From: Opitutia bacterium
Lineage (GTDB): Bacteria; Verrucomicrobiota; Verrucomicrobiia; Opitutales; T3Sed10-336
Reading direction: 5' to 3'
NCBI GenBank assembly: GCA_003566375.1
Contig: PXDN01000113.1
Span: 1 to 41,319, forward strand
Length of the DNA stretch: 41,319 bases
Position numbers and translations under genes: made by a program. The notes under the pieces are model-generated. The model saw only the letters and a list, made by a program, of their open reading frames with translations. It was not told where the DNA came from and made no database searches. This document shows positions 33,804 through 41,319 of the stretch, piece by piece (position 1 is the first letter of the stretch; every line of letters begins with the position of its first letter).

Positions 33804-34067
33804 ATGATTGCCGTTACCAAAATCAGCGACCACGAGTATGAAGTAAACGTCTCCGCAGCGACGCCGACCACGCATCGGGTGACTTTGCGGGAGGACGATT
33901 TCCGGCGGTTGGGACGGGAAGGGGAGTCAGCGGAGGAATTGATCATGCGGTCCTTCGCCTTTCTGCTCGAACGGGAGCCCAACACCTCCATCCTCAGTTC
34001 GTTCGATCTTCCGTTGATCGGGCGGTATTTTCCCGAGTATGAAACGACCATTCGCCGGGACGAATGA
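33804..34067 (+). CDS. Small conserved hypothetical protein
   Basis: The 87-residue product MIAVTKISDHEYEVNVSAAT... is rich in short charged stretches. It contains a TTHRVTLREDDFRRLG block, SAEELIMRSFAFLLEREPNT and a C-terminal SSFDLPLIGRYFPEYETTI. I recall small uncharacterised proteins with the same FLLEREPNTSIL and FDLPxIGRYFPEYE ending in unrelated bacteria, but know no function. It has no signal peptide, membrane segment or metal motif. The chosen ATG starts the conserved part. Upstream starts (33660 and others) add a low-complexity leader. Confidence 0.7.
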   Translation: MIAVTKISDHEYEVNVSAATPTTHRVTLREDDFRRLGREGESAEELIMRSFAFLLEREPNTSILSSFDLPLIGRYFPEYETTIRRDE

Positions 34068-34191
34068 TGGTCGGTCACATCAATTGCCGCCTGAGGACGG
34101 CGAAGGGTTTCCACCCGGCCTCCGCTGCCGGTTGAACCTTCGTTTTGTGTTCCGGACGGGGGACCGGGGATTCACCCGCCGCGCGGGGTGG

Positions 34192-34677
34192 TCAGGAGCG
34201 AATCCGGGATTCGGGGTCTTCTTCCTCGGGCGGATTTTTCTTGGGGGACCGGCTCTGGGCAACCGGTAGAATGCCGACCACCATCACATCGACCGGCCCG
34301 ATGTTGTCCATGCCGAGGTTTTTACGGATAATGCCGCCGATCTGTTCCTGCAAATAACCGGAAACACCCACCAAGCGGGCGTCGGAGCGAATGCGGAGCC
34401 GGATTTGAATCTGCAATTGTTTCCCTTTGAAACGAATGATCGCGCGGGCGCGGCCGACTTCGGGCATCTCTTCGCAATAGCGTTGAATCAGGTCGCGAAG
34501 GGCGTCTCCGGAAACCCACACCGTCCCCTGTTCACCGGAAAACGCTTCGAAATCCTTCGGCTTGCGCCGGAGTTTGAACAACAGCAAAACCAACAACACC
34601 AGAACCGCCCCGGCGGCCGCGCCGATCAAAAAATCGGACTGACGGACAAGAGAGGTGAATTGATCAATGGTGTCCAT
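34192..34677 (-). CDS. AmaP-like membrane protein of the Asp23 system
   Basis: The 161-residue product has a single membrane helix near the N-terminus (FLIGAAAGAVLVLLVLLLF, about residues 16-34). A cytoplasmic domain follows: GTVWVSGDALRDLIQRYCEE, VGRARAIIRFKGKQLQIQIR and LVGVSGYLQEQIGGIIRKNLGMDNIGPVDVMV. The tail is charged (PPEEEDPESRIRS). This layout matches AmaP, which anchors Asp23 at the membrane in staphylococci and other Firmicutes. It is the next gene after the Asp23-family gene, 24 nt away, and the last of the accB operon. The role in this organism is inferred. Confidence 0.82.
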   Translation of the reverse strand: MDTIDQFTSLVRQSDFLIGAAAGAVLVLLVLLLFKLRRKPKDFEAFSGEQGTVWVSGDALRDLIQRYCEEMPEVGRARAIIRFKGKQLQIQIRLRIRSDARLVGVSGYLQEQIGGIIRKNLGMDNIGPVDVMVVGILPVAQSRSPKKNPPEEEDPESRIRS

Positions 34678-34701
34678 GGGTTTGGGCGGCTGGCAGCTGG
34701 T

Positions 34702-35169
34702 TTATTTTTCGACGGAAGCGTCCCATTCGCCGGGATTGGGATCGGAATGGGGATTGGGCGCGGGAGGGGGCCGTTCTTCCCTCATGCGGATGCCGTCCAC
34801 GATCACGTCCACCTTGACGGCCTCCTGGCCGGTCATGGCGCTGATCCGGTTGCGGACGGTGACTTGCACATCTTCGGCGGTTTTGGGTATGTCGCACCCG
34901 TAGGCGAGGATCAGGCGAATCTCAATCTGGTAATGGGTCTCGCCCTCCTTTTGGATGACTTTGACCCCGCGGTCCGATTCTTTTTTTGAAAAGATGTCCC
35001 CGATGCCCCCGAGCTGGTCCACCAAACCGGTGGCAATACCGCAGACGCCGTCCACTTCGAGCGCCGCCAGGCGCACGATGCTTCTAATCACGGAATGGTT
35101 GATGCGGATGTAGCCAAGGGAGTTTTGGTCGTCGATGGCACCGCCGTCCAGTGTTTCGGGTGTTTGCAT
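34702..35169 (-). CDS. Asp23/Gls24-family (YqhY-like) protein
   Basis: The 155-residue product from MQTPETLDGGAIDDQN shows the Asp23 domain: GYIRINHSVIRSIVRLAALEVDGVCGIA, a Gly/Lys loop, GVKVIQKEGETHYQIEIRLILAYGCDIP, VQVTVRNRISAMTGQEAVKVDVIVDGI. A Pro/Asp-rich tail of about 25 residues follows. It starts 5 nt after accC ends and precedes the AmaP-like gene. Asp23 proteins are peripheral membrane proteins tied to envelope stress. In Bacillus subtilis the Asp23-family gene yqhY lies next to accB-accC and its loss selects mutations in acetyl-CoA carboxylase genes, so a link to fatty-acid synthesis is plausible here. Alternative start at 35202 overlaps accC. Confidence 0.88.
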   Translation of the reverse strand: MQTPETLDGGAIDDQNSLGYIRINHSVIRSIVRLAALEVDGVCGIATGLVDQLGGIGDIFSKKESDRGVKVIQKEGETHYQIEIRLILAYGCDIPKTAEDVQVTVRNRISAMTGQEAVKVDVIVDGIRMREERPPPAPNPHSDPNPGEWDASVEK

Positions 35170-35174
35170 TTCGG

Positions 35175-36557
35175 TCACTCCTCTTCCTGGTTTTTCGTCC
35201 AAAGTTCGCTGGGCGCCCGTTTGATGAATTCCTCAACAAAGCCCGTGGTGGCGTTACCCTGCCGGAAGACGGGGTCCTGCAGGACTGCTTTCAAAAAAGG
35301 AATGGTGGTTTCCACGCCACGCACCAAGTACTCGCTGAGGGCGCGGTACATCCGGTCCATCGCTATGGTGCGGGTGTTGCCGTAAGTGATCAATTTCCCG
35401 ATCATGCTGTCGTAATATTGGGGAATACGGTAACCGCCGAAGGCATGGGAGTCAATGCGCACTCCGTGGCCGCCCGGCGCGTGGTACAAATGGATGGTGC
35501 CGGGACAGGGGGCGAAGTTGCGGGCCGGGTCCTCGGCGTTGATTCGGCATTCGATGGCGTGTTTGCCGAAGGTCACGTCGCGCTGGTCGTAAGCGAGTTT
35601 TTCACCGGATGCGATCAGGATTTGCTGCTTGATCAAGTCGATGCCGGTGACCTCCTCGGTGACCGGATGCTCGACTTGGATGCGGGTGTTCATTTCGATG
35701 AAATAATAGTTTCCCTTGTCATCGACGAGAAACTCAATGGTGCCGGCGTTTTCATACCCGACCGCCTTGGCCGCCTTGATGGCCGCGCGGCCCATGTGTT
35801 TGCGCATGGAGGAGGTGAGAAACGGGGAGGGGGATTCCTCGATCAATTTCTGGTTCCGGCGCTGCACGGAGCAATCGCGCTCCCCGAGATGGATGGTTTT
35901 GCCAAAACTGTCGGCTAAAATCTGAAACTCGATGTGCCGGGGATTTTGGATGAATTTCTCCACATAAACCGTGCCGTTGCCGAACGCCCGCTCGGCTTCG
36001 TTGGAGGCCACCCCCAGTTCCTTGGCGAAACTGACGTCGTTGTGGGCGATGCGCATGCCGCGACCGCCCCCGCCGGCCACCGCCTTGATGATGACCGGAT
36101 AACCTATTTTCTGGGCGAGCTTGAGAGCCTCGTTTTCGTTGGTGACGGGGCCGTCGCTCCCCGGTATGATCGGCACGCCGGCTTTGCGCACGGTTTCGCG
36201 CGCCAGCGACTTGTCGCCCATGCGGCGGATGGCGGACGATTTCGGGCCGATGAATTTGATATTGCACGATTCGCATTGCTCGGCGAAATCGGCGTTCTCC
36301 GAGAGAAACCCGTATCCGGGGTGGATCGCGTCCACATCGGCGATTTCGGCCGCGCTGATGATCCGGTCCGCCTTCAGGTAGCTTTGGGCGGAGGGAGCGG
36401 GGCCTATGCAGATCGCCTCGTCGGCGAGTTGCACCGGGAGGGATTCAACGTCGGCCTCGGAATAAACCGCCAGGGATTGGATGCCGAGTTCGCGGCAAGC
36501 CCGGACGATGCGGAGAGCAATCTCCCCGCGGTTGGCAATTAAGACCTTTTTGATCAT
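35175..36557 (-). CDS. accC: Biotin carboxylase subunit of acetyl-CoA carboxylase
   Basis: AccC is the ATP-dependent enzyme that carboxylates biotin on AccB, the first step of malonyl-CoA formation for fatty-acid synthesis. The 460-residue product has the N-terminal domain ([34 protein letters not shown]), the ATP-grasp glycine loop [12 protein letters not shown], the catalytic-site region [26 protein letters not shown], and the C-terminal [16 protein letters not shown]. Length is near the usual 445-455. The gene starts 10 nt after accB and is followed 5 nt on by the Asp23-family gene. Confidence 0.97.
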   Translation of the reverse strand: MIKKVLIANRGEIALRIVRACRELGIQSLAVYSEADVESLPVQLADEAICIGPAPSAQSYLKADRIISAAEIADVDAIHPGYGFLSENADFAEQCESCNIKFIGPKSSAIRRMGDKSLARETVRKAGVPIIPGSDGPVTNENEALKLAQKIGYPVIIKAVAGGGGRGMRIAHNDVSFAKELGVASNEAERAFGNGTVYVEKFIQNPRHIEFQILADSFGKTIHLGERDCSVQRRNQKLIEESPSPFLTSSMRKHMGRAAIKAAKAVGYENAGTIEFLVDDKGNYYFIEMNTRIQVEHPVTEEVTGIDLIKQQILIASGEKLAYDQRDVTFGKHAIECRINAEDPARNFAPCPGTIHLYHAPGGHGVRIDSHAFGGYRIPQYYDSMIGKLITYGNTRTIAMDRMYRALSEYLVRGVETTIPFLKAVLQDPVFRQGNATTGFVEEFIKRAPSELWTKNQEEE

Positions 36558-36567
36558 GGGATGGGCT

Positions 36568-37050
36568 TCAGCCTTTTTTCACTTTGAAAAGCGGTTGGCC
36601 GTATTCCACCGGCTGGCCGTTTTCCAACAAGATTTCCACGATGGTGCCTGCCACTTCGGACTGAATTTCATTCATGACCTTCATGGCTTCGATGATGCAA
36701 ACCGGGGATTTTTCCGTTACCTTATGGCCCACCTCGACAAAAGGAGGCATCTCCGGGGCGGGCGTGCGGTAAAACGTGCCCACCATCGGTGATTTGATGA
36801 AAGTGACGTTTTCCTCCACCTTGGTGGTCTCGGCGGGAGCCGGAGCTGAAGGAGGCGCCGGTTGCGGCCCGTTGCCGGCCGCGGTCGCGGTCTCCGGGTG
36901 GACGGCGGTCCCCTGCGGCAATTGTGTGATAATCTGGCCGCCGGGTCCGCGGCAGATGCGAAGCTTCAATCCTTCCTGCTCGACTTCAAGCTCGGTCAGG
37001 TCGGAGCGCTTCATGAGATCAATGATCTGTTTGATTTCTTTTAAGTCCAA
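36568..37050 (-). CDS. accB: Biotin carboxyl carrier protein of acetyl-CoA carboxylase
   Basis: AccB carries the biotin prosthetic group between the carboxylase and transferase centres. The 160-residue product has the N-terminal [20 protein letters not shown] helix region, a Pro/Ala-rich linker (about 60-85) and the biotinyl domain with EAMKVMNEI, where Lys124 takes the biotin. It ends [10 protein letters not shown]. The predicted start is TTG, with GGGGGAA (37056-37062) 5 nt upstream as ribosome site. The only nearby ATG is inside the conserved helix. It heads accB-accC-Asp23-AmaP. Confidence 0.95.
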   Translation of the reverse strand: MDLKEIKQIIDLMKRSDLTELEVEQEGLKLRICRGPGGQIITQLPQGTAVHPETATAAGNGPQPAPPSAPAPAETTKVEENVTFIKSPMVGTFYRTPAPEMPPFVEVGHKVTEKSPVCIIEAMKVMNEIQSEVAGTIVEILLENGQPVEYGQPLFKVKKG

Positions 37051-37427
37051 GGGAATTCCCCCGCTGTTAAAATGTTGAAAAGAATCGAGGCGCGCCTCCG
37101 AAGAGAAGCGCCTGTTTATCCTGTTGTTTGAGAACGAATCCCCGTGGCGGCGGCTTTCCCGCAGCGCGGTTTGCGAAGCGGCGCCGGTTTGCCAACGAGG
37201 TTCATGATTGTGGAGTTAACGGAACCGCGTCGCCCGTGGCAACCTTTGAATTTTTCATAAATTGCTTTCCTGGAGGCTCGCGAAACCACCCCACCACGCA
37301 TCCGGAAAATTCCCCAGGGAAGTAAGGTTCATTCCTCAGCAAGAACAAGTTGGCAGAATCGACCGACCGTGTGAGACTATTTATTCCCGTTCATCACCGG
37401 CAATCATCCGGAGAAACCGCGAACGCT
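37051..37427. other. Gene-free interval between divergent accB and the hybrid kinase
   Basis: This 377-nt stretch should carry promoters for both genes. I see a possible minus-strand -10 like GATAAAC near 37116-37122 and a short AGGCGC/GCGCCT inverted repeat near 37088-37112, neither strong. Short open frames here have no ribosome site or protein-like composition. Nothing else stands out. Confidence 0.4.
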
Positions 37428-39002
37428 ATGATCACACACCAATCCAGTCCCATGTTGGCGGGCTCCGCCGGTCCTTTTCAGGCCGGTGCCTGGGCCGCGT
37501 TTTGGGATTCATCCAGGGACGGATTGCGGTTGACGGATGGACGCGGGCGGATCGTGGCGGTCAATCCGGCGTTTTGCCGGATGGCGGGTCGCGCGAGCCG
37601 CCGTTGGATCGGCAAGCCTTGCCGCGCGTCTTGGAAAGAAAGCCGCGCCGATCCGGTTCTCGCCACCGACGGAAGTTTTGACCAAGACCGTTTCCGCAAA
37701 CCGGTTAAACTTCGATTGCATTGGGCCGAAGGCCGGGTGGCTGACTGCGAGGTCTCGGCCCATCCCTTCGTGGATAAAGAGACCGGTGCCCGCGTGCTCA
37801 CCGTAATTCGGGACAACGCGGGCGAATCCGGCGGCGGTTGCGGTGAGCAACTCCGGCGGCAGCGCGCGGAATTGGTGTCGGCCTTGGCGGGGGGGGTGGG
37901 CCATGATCTCAATAACGCCATTGCGCCGGTGTTGATGGCCGCTTCGATGTTGCAATTCGACATTGGGCGGGAGGACCGCGAAAAGGCCGTGAAAAAAATT
38001 GAGGATGGCGCCCGCCGTTGCGCGGACAAGATTGCCCGGCTGAGCCGGTTTGCCCGCAGCTTGGACGGAGAACGCCCGGTTACCGACCTGCGGGAGGTTG
38101 TGCAAACCGCCGCCGACCGGGTCCGCGGACTGGCATTCGGAGCCATCGAGGTGGTGGTGGACTATCCTTCCGAGCCGACTCAGGCCGCCGTGTGCCCGGC
38201 GCAACTTGCCGACGCGTTGTTCAACCTTGGGGAAAACGCCGTCCGCGCCATGCCCGGCGGCGGCCGGGTGCGGTTTACATTAGCCGGGGAGCAGGTTACC
38301 GAAGAGGATGCCTCCCGATTCCCGAAAGCCCGCGCGGGCCGGTTTTGGTGCGTGCGCATCTCGGATAACGGGGTGGGCATGCCGCCCGAAAAACTGGCGT
38401 CTTTGTTTGACCCGTTTTTCACCAACTGGCAGCCGGAGAAGGGTTGCGGGCTCGGGTTTCCCATCGCGCGGGGCATCGTCAAAAACCACGTCGGGTTCAT
38501 CACCGCGGAGAGCCGGGAAAACCACGGCTCCGAATTCCGGGTTTATTTGCCTCAAGTGGATTCACCTTCCACCGAAATTCCGGCATCCCTTGACGGCGAA
38601 ATCGCCAAGGATTTTTCCCGCGGGAGAGGAGATGGCGACATTCTGGTGGTCGATGACGAAATGCCGATATTGGACGTTATATCCAGCATCCTTTCCCAAG
38701 CCGGGTATGTTCCGGTTTGTTTCCAAAACTCCCGCGAAGCTTTGGATTATTATCGGGAACAATCCAACCAGGTTGCTTTGGTTTTGAGCGATATCATGAT
38801 GCCGGGCATGGGAGGAGTGGATCTCCTGCGGGAGATGCGCCACCTTGATTCCGAACCTGTTTTGGTGGCTTTCAGCGGTCGACTGGATCCCCGCATCCGT
38901 GGCGAACTGCATGAAAACGGGATCCAACATTTCATGCAAAAACCGTTCAACTCGGCCAAACTGCTGGAGACCATCCGTGCGGCCATGACCGCGGCCGGTT
39001 GA
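37428..39002 (+). CDS. PAS-histidine kinase with C-terminal receiver domain
   Basis: The 524-residue soluble protein has no membrane helix. A PAS-like domain (about 20-125, DGLRLTDGRGRIVAVNPAFC) is followed by the dimerisation helix with the phospho-acceptor His159 in GGVGHDLNNAIAPVLM. The ATPase domain has NLGENAVRAM, ISDNGVGMP and a degenerate G2-type segment (NWQPEKGCGLGFPIARGIVK, where most kinases have TTK...GTGLGL). The C-terminal receiver has VVDDE, the phospho-acceptor Asp455 in LSDIMMPG and the Lys in KPF. No DNA-binding output is present. Its genes of action are not apparent: accB is divergent, and the ABC exporter downstream follows a hairpin and a long gap. An upstream TTG (37350) is a possible start. 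Confidence 0.9.
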   Translation: MITHQSSPMLAGSAGPFQAGAWAAFWDSSRDGLRLTDGRGRIVAVNPAFCRMAGRASRRWIGKPCRASWKESRADPVLATDGSFDQDRFRKPVKLRLHWAEGRVADCEVSAHPFVDKETGARVLTVIRDNAGESGGGCGEQLRRQRAELVSALAGGVGHDLNNAIAPVLMAASMLQFDIGREDREKAVKKIEDGARRCADKIARLSRFARSLDGERPVTDLREVVQTAADRVRGLAFGAIEVVVDYPSEPTQAAVCPAQLADALFNLGENAVRAMPGGGRVRFTLAGEQVTEEDASRFPKARAGRFWCVRISDNGVGMPPEKLASLFDPFFTNWQPEKGCGLGFPIARGIVKNHVGFITAESRENHGSEFRVYLPQVDSPSTEIPASLDGEIAKDFSRGRGDGDILVVDDEMPILDVISSILSQAGYVPVCFQNSREALDYYREQSNQVALVLSDIMMPGMGGVDLLREMRHLDSEPVLVAFSGRLDPRIRGELHENGIQHFMQKPFNSAKLLETIRAAMTAAG

Positions 39003-39343
39003 TTTCTTCAGAACGTTCCGATCATGCCGGCTGGTGCGGGCGGCCAGCATGCCGCCCGTTTCCATAGCCGCTCCACCGACCCCAATCCTGTCCCGCCACA
39101 AATGGCAAAAGGCGGCGGCAAGTTGCCTAACGGCAAGGCGCTTCGCGCAACAGCGTTATCCCGCCGAACTCAGTTCGCCCGGGATGTCGGTTATTTCAAT
39201 CCCGTTACTATTGATCGTTCTTTTTTTTCGGAAACCCGCTTCCGGGATTGACCATGGGCCGTTGTGCTTCAAAAAACCGGGAACAACAGACGGTTTTTCT
39301 TGTTGTTGGAAAATTGTTATTTCAAGAAAAGAACCGAACGGTT
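39003..39343. other. Gene-free interval between hybrid kinase and ABC exporter
   Basis: This 341-nt stretch begins with the kinase terminator. It then runs through GC-rich DNA with no supported frame to about 39210, followed by a T-rich part with a run of eight T near 39220 and A/T-rich DNA before the exporter start. An AACCG-aa-CGGTT dyad lies immediately before the exporter ATG. A promoter for the exporter should lie here, but no clear -35/-10 pair was found. Confidence 0.4.
39037..39060 (+). terminator. Probable terminator after the hybrid kinase
   Basis: A perfect 8-bp GC stem (CGGGCGGC at 39037-39044 and its complement at 39051-39058, 6-nt loop) lies 34 nt past the kinase stop and is followed by TTTCC. 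The T tract is short, so termination may be weak or aided by Rho. Confidence 0.45.
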
Positions 39344-40327
39344 ATGATCAAATCACAAAACCTCGTTAAAGAATACGGCTCGTTTCGCGCGGTGGACAAG
39401 GTGAGCTTCGAACTCCGGAAAGGGGACATTCTCGGTTTTTTGGGACCCAACGGAGCCGGCAAATCCACCACCATGAAAATGATTACCGGCTTTCTGCCCC
39501 CGACCTCCGGCACGGCCAGCGTGGGCGGCCACGACATTCAAAGCCATCCCATCGAGGCCAAACGGTTGCTCGGTTACCTGCCCGAAAGCGGCCCGCTTTA
39601 CCAGGAGATGACGGTCTTGGAGTTTTTGAAATTCGCCGGCGAAATCCGCGGCATGGATACCGGGGCCCGCGACAAAGCCCTGACCCGCGTGATGGAGATT
39701 TGCCATTTGGAAAATGTCCGCCACCAAACCATCGAAACGTTGAGCAAGGGGTTCCGCCAACGGGTTGGCATGGCCCAGGCCGTCCTGCATGATCCTTCTT
39801 ATCTGGTAATGGACGAGCCGACCGACGGCTTGGATCCCAACCAGAAACAGGAAGTGCGCAAGTTGATCGCCTCCATGGCGTCGGACAAGGCCATCATTCT
39901 TTCCACCCACATCCTCGAAGAAGTCGAGGCGATGTGCAACCGGGTCATCATCATCGCCCGCGGCCGGGTGCTGGTCGATGAAACGCCCGCCGATTTGTTA
40001 AAACGGCATCCGCGCCACAACGCCGTCCGCCTGGTCTTGCAATCGGGCGGCCCGGACGCGGTCCGGGAAACCCTCGACCGCATTCCGCAGGTCGGCAAAG
40101 TCGAGGCGCTCGGCAACGGGTGGCTGATTCATCCCAAGCACGGCGAGGTGATCAAGCCGCGTGTATGGGAGGCCGCCCGCGCCGGAAATTGGCCGGTCGA
40201 AAGTTTGGAGAACGCCCCCCTGCGGCTGGAAGAGGTCTTTCGCGAGCTGACCCTCGCGCCGGATGCCAAACCGGAAAAAACCAAACCGTCCCAAAAGAAA
40301 TCCCGTGAAAAGGTGGAGGCGGCCTGA
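39344..40327 (+). CDS. ABC exporter ATPase, GldA/NosF-like
   Basis: The 327-residue cytoplasmic ATPase starts MIKSQNLVKEYGSF. It has Walker A GPNGAGKST (about residues 34-42), a Q-loop LPESGPLYQEMTVLEFL, the signature TLSKGFRQRVGMAQAV, Walker B YLVMDEPTDGLD and the switch His in STHILEE. The C-terminal extension (DAVRETLDRIPQVGKVEALG) and a Lys-rich tail (KPEKTKPSQKKSREK) follow. It is the first of three genes with a GldF-like permease and a GldG-like membrane protein. This trio is present in many bacteria that do not glide, so the cargo is unknown. Upstream frames reaching 39248 have no support. Confidence 0.92.
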   Translation: MIKSQNLVKEYGSFRAVDKVSFELRKGDILGFLGPNGAGKSTTMKMITGFLPPTSGTASVGGHDIQSHPIEAKRLLGYLPESGPLYQEMTVLEFLKFAGEIRGMDTGARDKALTRVMEICHLENVRHQTIETLSKGFRQRVGMAQAVLHDPSYLVMDEPTDGLDPNQKQEVRKLIASMASDKAIILSTHILEEVEAMCNRVIIIARGRVLVDETPADLLKRHPRHNAVRLVLQSGGPDAVRETLDRIPQVGKVEALGNGWLIHPKHGEVIKPRVWEAARAGNWPVESLENAPLRLEEVFRELTLAPDAKPEKTKPSQKKSREKVEAA

Positions 40328-40386
40328 ACCGGTTTGGGACCGGTTGTCGGGCGCGTCCAGTGTATTCAACAATTGCTGATTCAGTC

Positions 40387-41112
40387 ATGAAATCCGTTAT
40401 ATCCATCTTCAAGCGCGAGTTCCTCGGCTACTTCCGTTCCCCCGTGGCCTACGTGTTTCTCGCCGTCTTTCTGATCGCCTCGGCGGGGCTGCCTTGGTTC
40501 GTGGGAGGATTTTTCGAATCGAACGAGGCCGGGCTGGACCGGTTCTTCATTTTTCTCCCATGGGTGTTTCTGTTTTTGATTCCCGCCGTGGGCATGCGGC
40601 TCTGGTCGGAGGAAAAACGTTCCGGCACCTGGGAGTTGCTGTTCACGATGCCGGTTTCGGTAACCCAGGCCGTGGTGGCGAAATTTTTGGCGGGTTGGGC
40701 GTTTGTTTCGCTCGCCATCGTTTTGACCCTGCCCATGCCGATTACCATCGCCTACCTAGGGGAACCGGACTGGGGGCCGGTTATCAGCGGCTACTTTGGC
40801 GCCATTCTAATGGCCGGCGCCTACCTCGGCGTCTGTTCGCTGGCCTCGTCCATGACGAAAAACCAAGTCATCAGTTTCGTCATCAGCGTGGTTTTTTGCC
40901 TGCTTCTGGTCCTTTTGGGATGGAGCGTTTTCAACGAGTTGATGCTCTCCCTGAACCTGCCGGTGGCCTTGGTGGACGCGCTGGCCAATTTCAGCTTCGT
41001 CACTCACTTTGAATCGATGGTCAAGGGGCTGATCCGGGTGAAGGACCTCTTCTTTTTCTTCTCCCTCACCGCGTTTTGCCTCTGCTTGAATATCCTTGTC
41101 CTGGAACGCTGA
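40387..41112 (+). CDS. ABC-2 type permease, GldF-like
   Basis: The 241-residue product has six hydrophobic helices. The first part reads MKSVISIFKREFLGYFRSPVAYVFLAVFL, the conserved start in which KREF...YF.SP.AY identifies the GldF/NosY-like family. Other blocks are FIFLPWVFLFLIPAVGMRLWSEEKRSGTWELLFTMPV and YLGVCSLASSMTKNQVISF. The C-terminus ends LCLNILVLER. It forms the transmembrane channel for the ATPase encoded 59 nt upstream. The next gene starts 18 nt after its stop. Confidence 0.92.
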   Translation: MKSVISIFKREFLGYFRSPVAYVFLAVFLIASAGLPWFVGGFFESNEAGLDRFFIFLPWVFLFLIPAVGMRLWSEEKRSGTWELLFTMPVSVTQAVVAKFLAGWAFVSLAIVLTLPMPITIAYLGEPDWGPVISGYFGAILMAGAYLGVCSLASSMTKNQVISFVISVVFCLLLVLLGWSVFNELMLSLNLPVALVDALANFSFVTHFESMVKGLIRVKDLFFFFSLTAFCLCLNILVLER

Positions 41113-41130
41113 ACCAACTCGTCGCACGCC

Positions 41131-41319
41131 ATGAAAAAAATCAACAAATGGATGGCATTCGGGCTGCTTTTGGCGGCTCTGGTACTTTTCAACATCATCG
41201 GCGCCCTCACGCCGGGCCAGGTGGACATGACGGCCAACCGCCTCTACACCCTGTCGGAGGGCAGTAAAAACCTGCTGGCGAAAATTGATGAGCCGGTCAC
41301 GCTGCGGTTTTATTTCAGC
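41131..41319 (+). CDS. GldG-like ABC auxiliary membrane protein (3' end outside window)
   Basis: Only the first 63 residues are visible. A short basic start (MKKINKW) precedes one hydrophobic helix (MAFGLLLAALVLFNIIGAL). Then come the family-typical VDMTANRLYTLSEGSKNLLAKIDEPVTLRFYFS residues, shared with the extracytoplasmic domain of GldG/DUF7088 proteins. The LYTLSEGSK signature followed by an EPVTLRFYFS strand gives good support for the family. It completes the usual ATPase-permease-GldG order. Confidence 0.88.
   Translation, partial: MKKINKWMAFGLLLAALVLFNIIGALTPGQVDMTANRLYTLSEGSKNLLAKIDEPVTLRFYFS

Noticed and set aside
33491-34114. Full-length 207-residue version of the antitoxin frame
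   Set aside because: The upstream two-thirds overlap the conserved gene at 33804-34067 on the other strand and look non-coding.
37116-37301. 61-residue minus-strand frame upstream of accB
   Set aside because: No ribosome site and low-complexity basic composition. It is most likely leader or promoter DNA.
1-41319. Search for CRISPR arrays, tRNA or rRNA genes, intact insertion sequences and integrase genes
   Set aside because: No regularly spaced direct repeats, cloverleaf-like sequences or transposase or integrase motifs were seen by eye. A tRNA or repeat program could still find something short.

Overview
The window looks like chromosome from a free-living, Gram-negative member of the Verrucomicrobiota. 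The evidence is indirect. There is a PEP-CTERM sorting tail, a secreted pseudopilin of the H-X9-DG type, large secreted beta-solenoid proteins with the C-terminal tails common in this phylum, a GldA/F/G-like ABC exporter, and an RND/TolC efflux system that requires an outer membrane. Most of the DNA is GC-rich. A lower-GC pocket lies at about 6.1-7.4 kb and a short AT-rich intergenic lies at about 31.75-31.90 kb. I saw no rRNA, tRNA, CRISPR array, phage or intact insertion sequence.

Layout. (1) 1-6.1 kb, minus strand: a heavy-metal efflux operon of a small His/Cys-rich secreted protein, a TolC-type channel, a His-rich lipoprotein adaptor and an HME-RND pump cut by the window edge. (2) 6.1-7.4 kb: two orphan membrane proteins of lower GC. 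(3) 7.4-12.7 kb: a polysaccharide-type locus with a DUF4434 protein, two paralogous secreted discoidin-like proteins and a divergent heparinase II/III-family enzyme. (4) 12.8-21.2 kb, minus strand: a secreted beta-solenoid protein fused to a serine beta-lactamase-family domain, followed by a peptide-type ABC importer (binding lipoprotein, two permeases, one ATPase and no second ATPase). (5) 21.3-25.2 kb: a pseudopilin and a very large secreted protein, each followed by a strong intrinsic terminator. (6) 25.3-31.8 kb: a small membrane protein, an A-type Fe-S carrier, a tRNA-dihydrouridine synthase, a DUF151 protein, and a suf operon led by a PerR/Fur-type regulator with a matching operator. (7) 31.8-34.1 kb: a 36-bp near-perfect palindrome, a lipoprotein/zinc-ribbon pair, a truncated PIN toxin remnant and a small conserved protein. 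(8) 34.2-37.05 kb, minus strand: accB-accC followed by an Asp23-family protein and an AmaP-like membrane protein. (9) 37.4-41.3 kb, plus strand: a histidine kinase with a C-terminal receiver, and the start of a GldA-GldF-GldG-like exporter operon cut by the right edge.

How the genes work together. The efflux genes form one export machine. The suf genes with their regulator form an Fe-S assembly module under probable peroxide or metal control. AccB and AccC make the biotin carboxylase half of acetyl-CoA carboxylase and are linked to an Asp23-type protein, as accB-accC-yqhY is in Bacillus. The solenoid/beta-lactamase protein and the ABC importer may form a secreted-hydrolase plus uptake pair. 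I found no clearly unprecedented system. The most promising leads are the solenoid/beta-lactamase fusion beside a peptide importer, the accBC-Asp23-AmaP cluster in a Gram-negative, the PerR-like regulator with an altered metal ligand, and the 36-bp palindrome.
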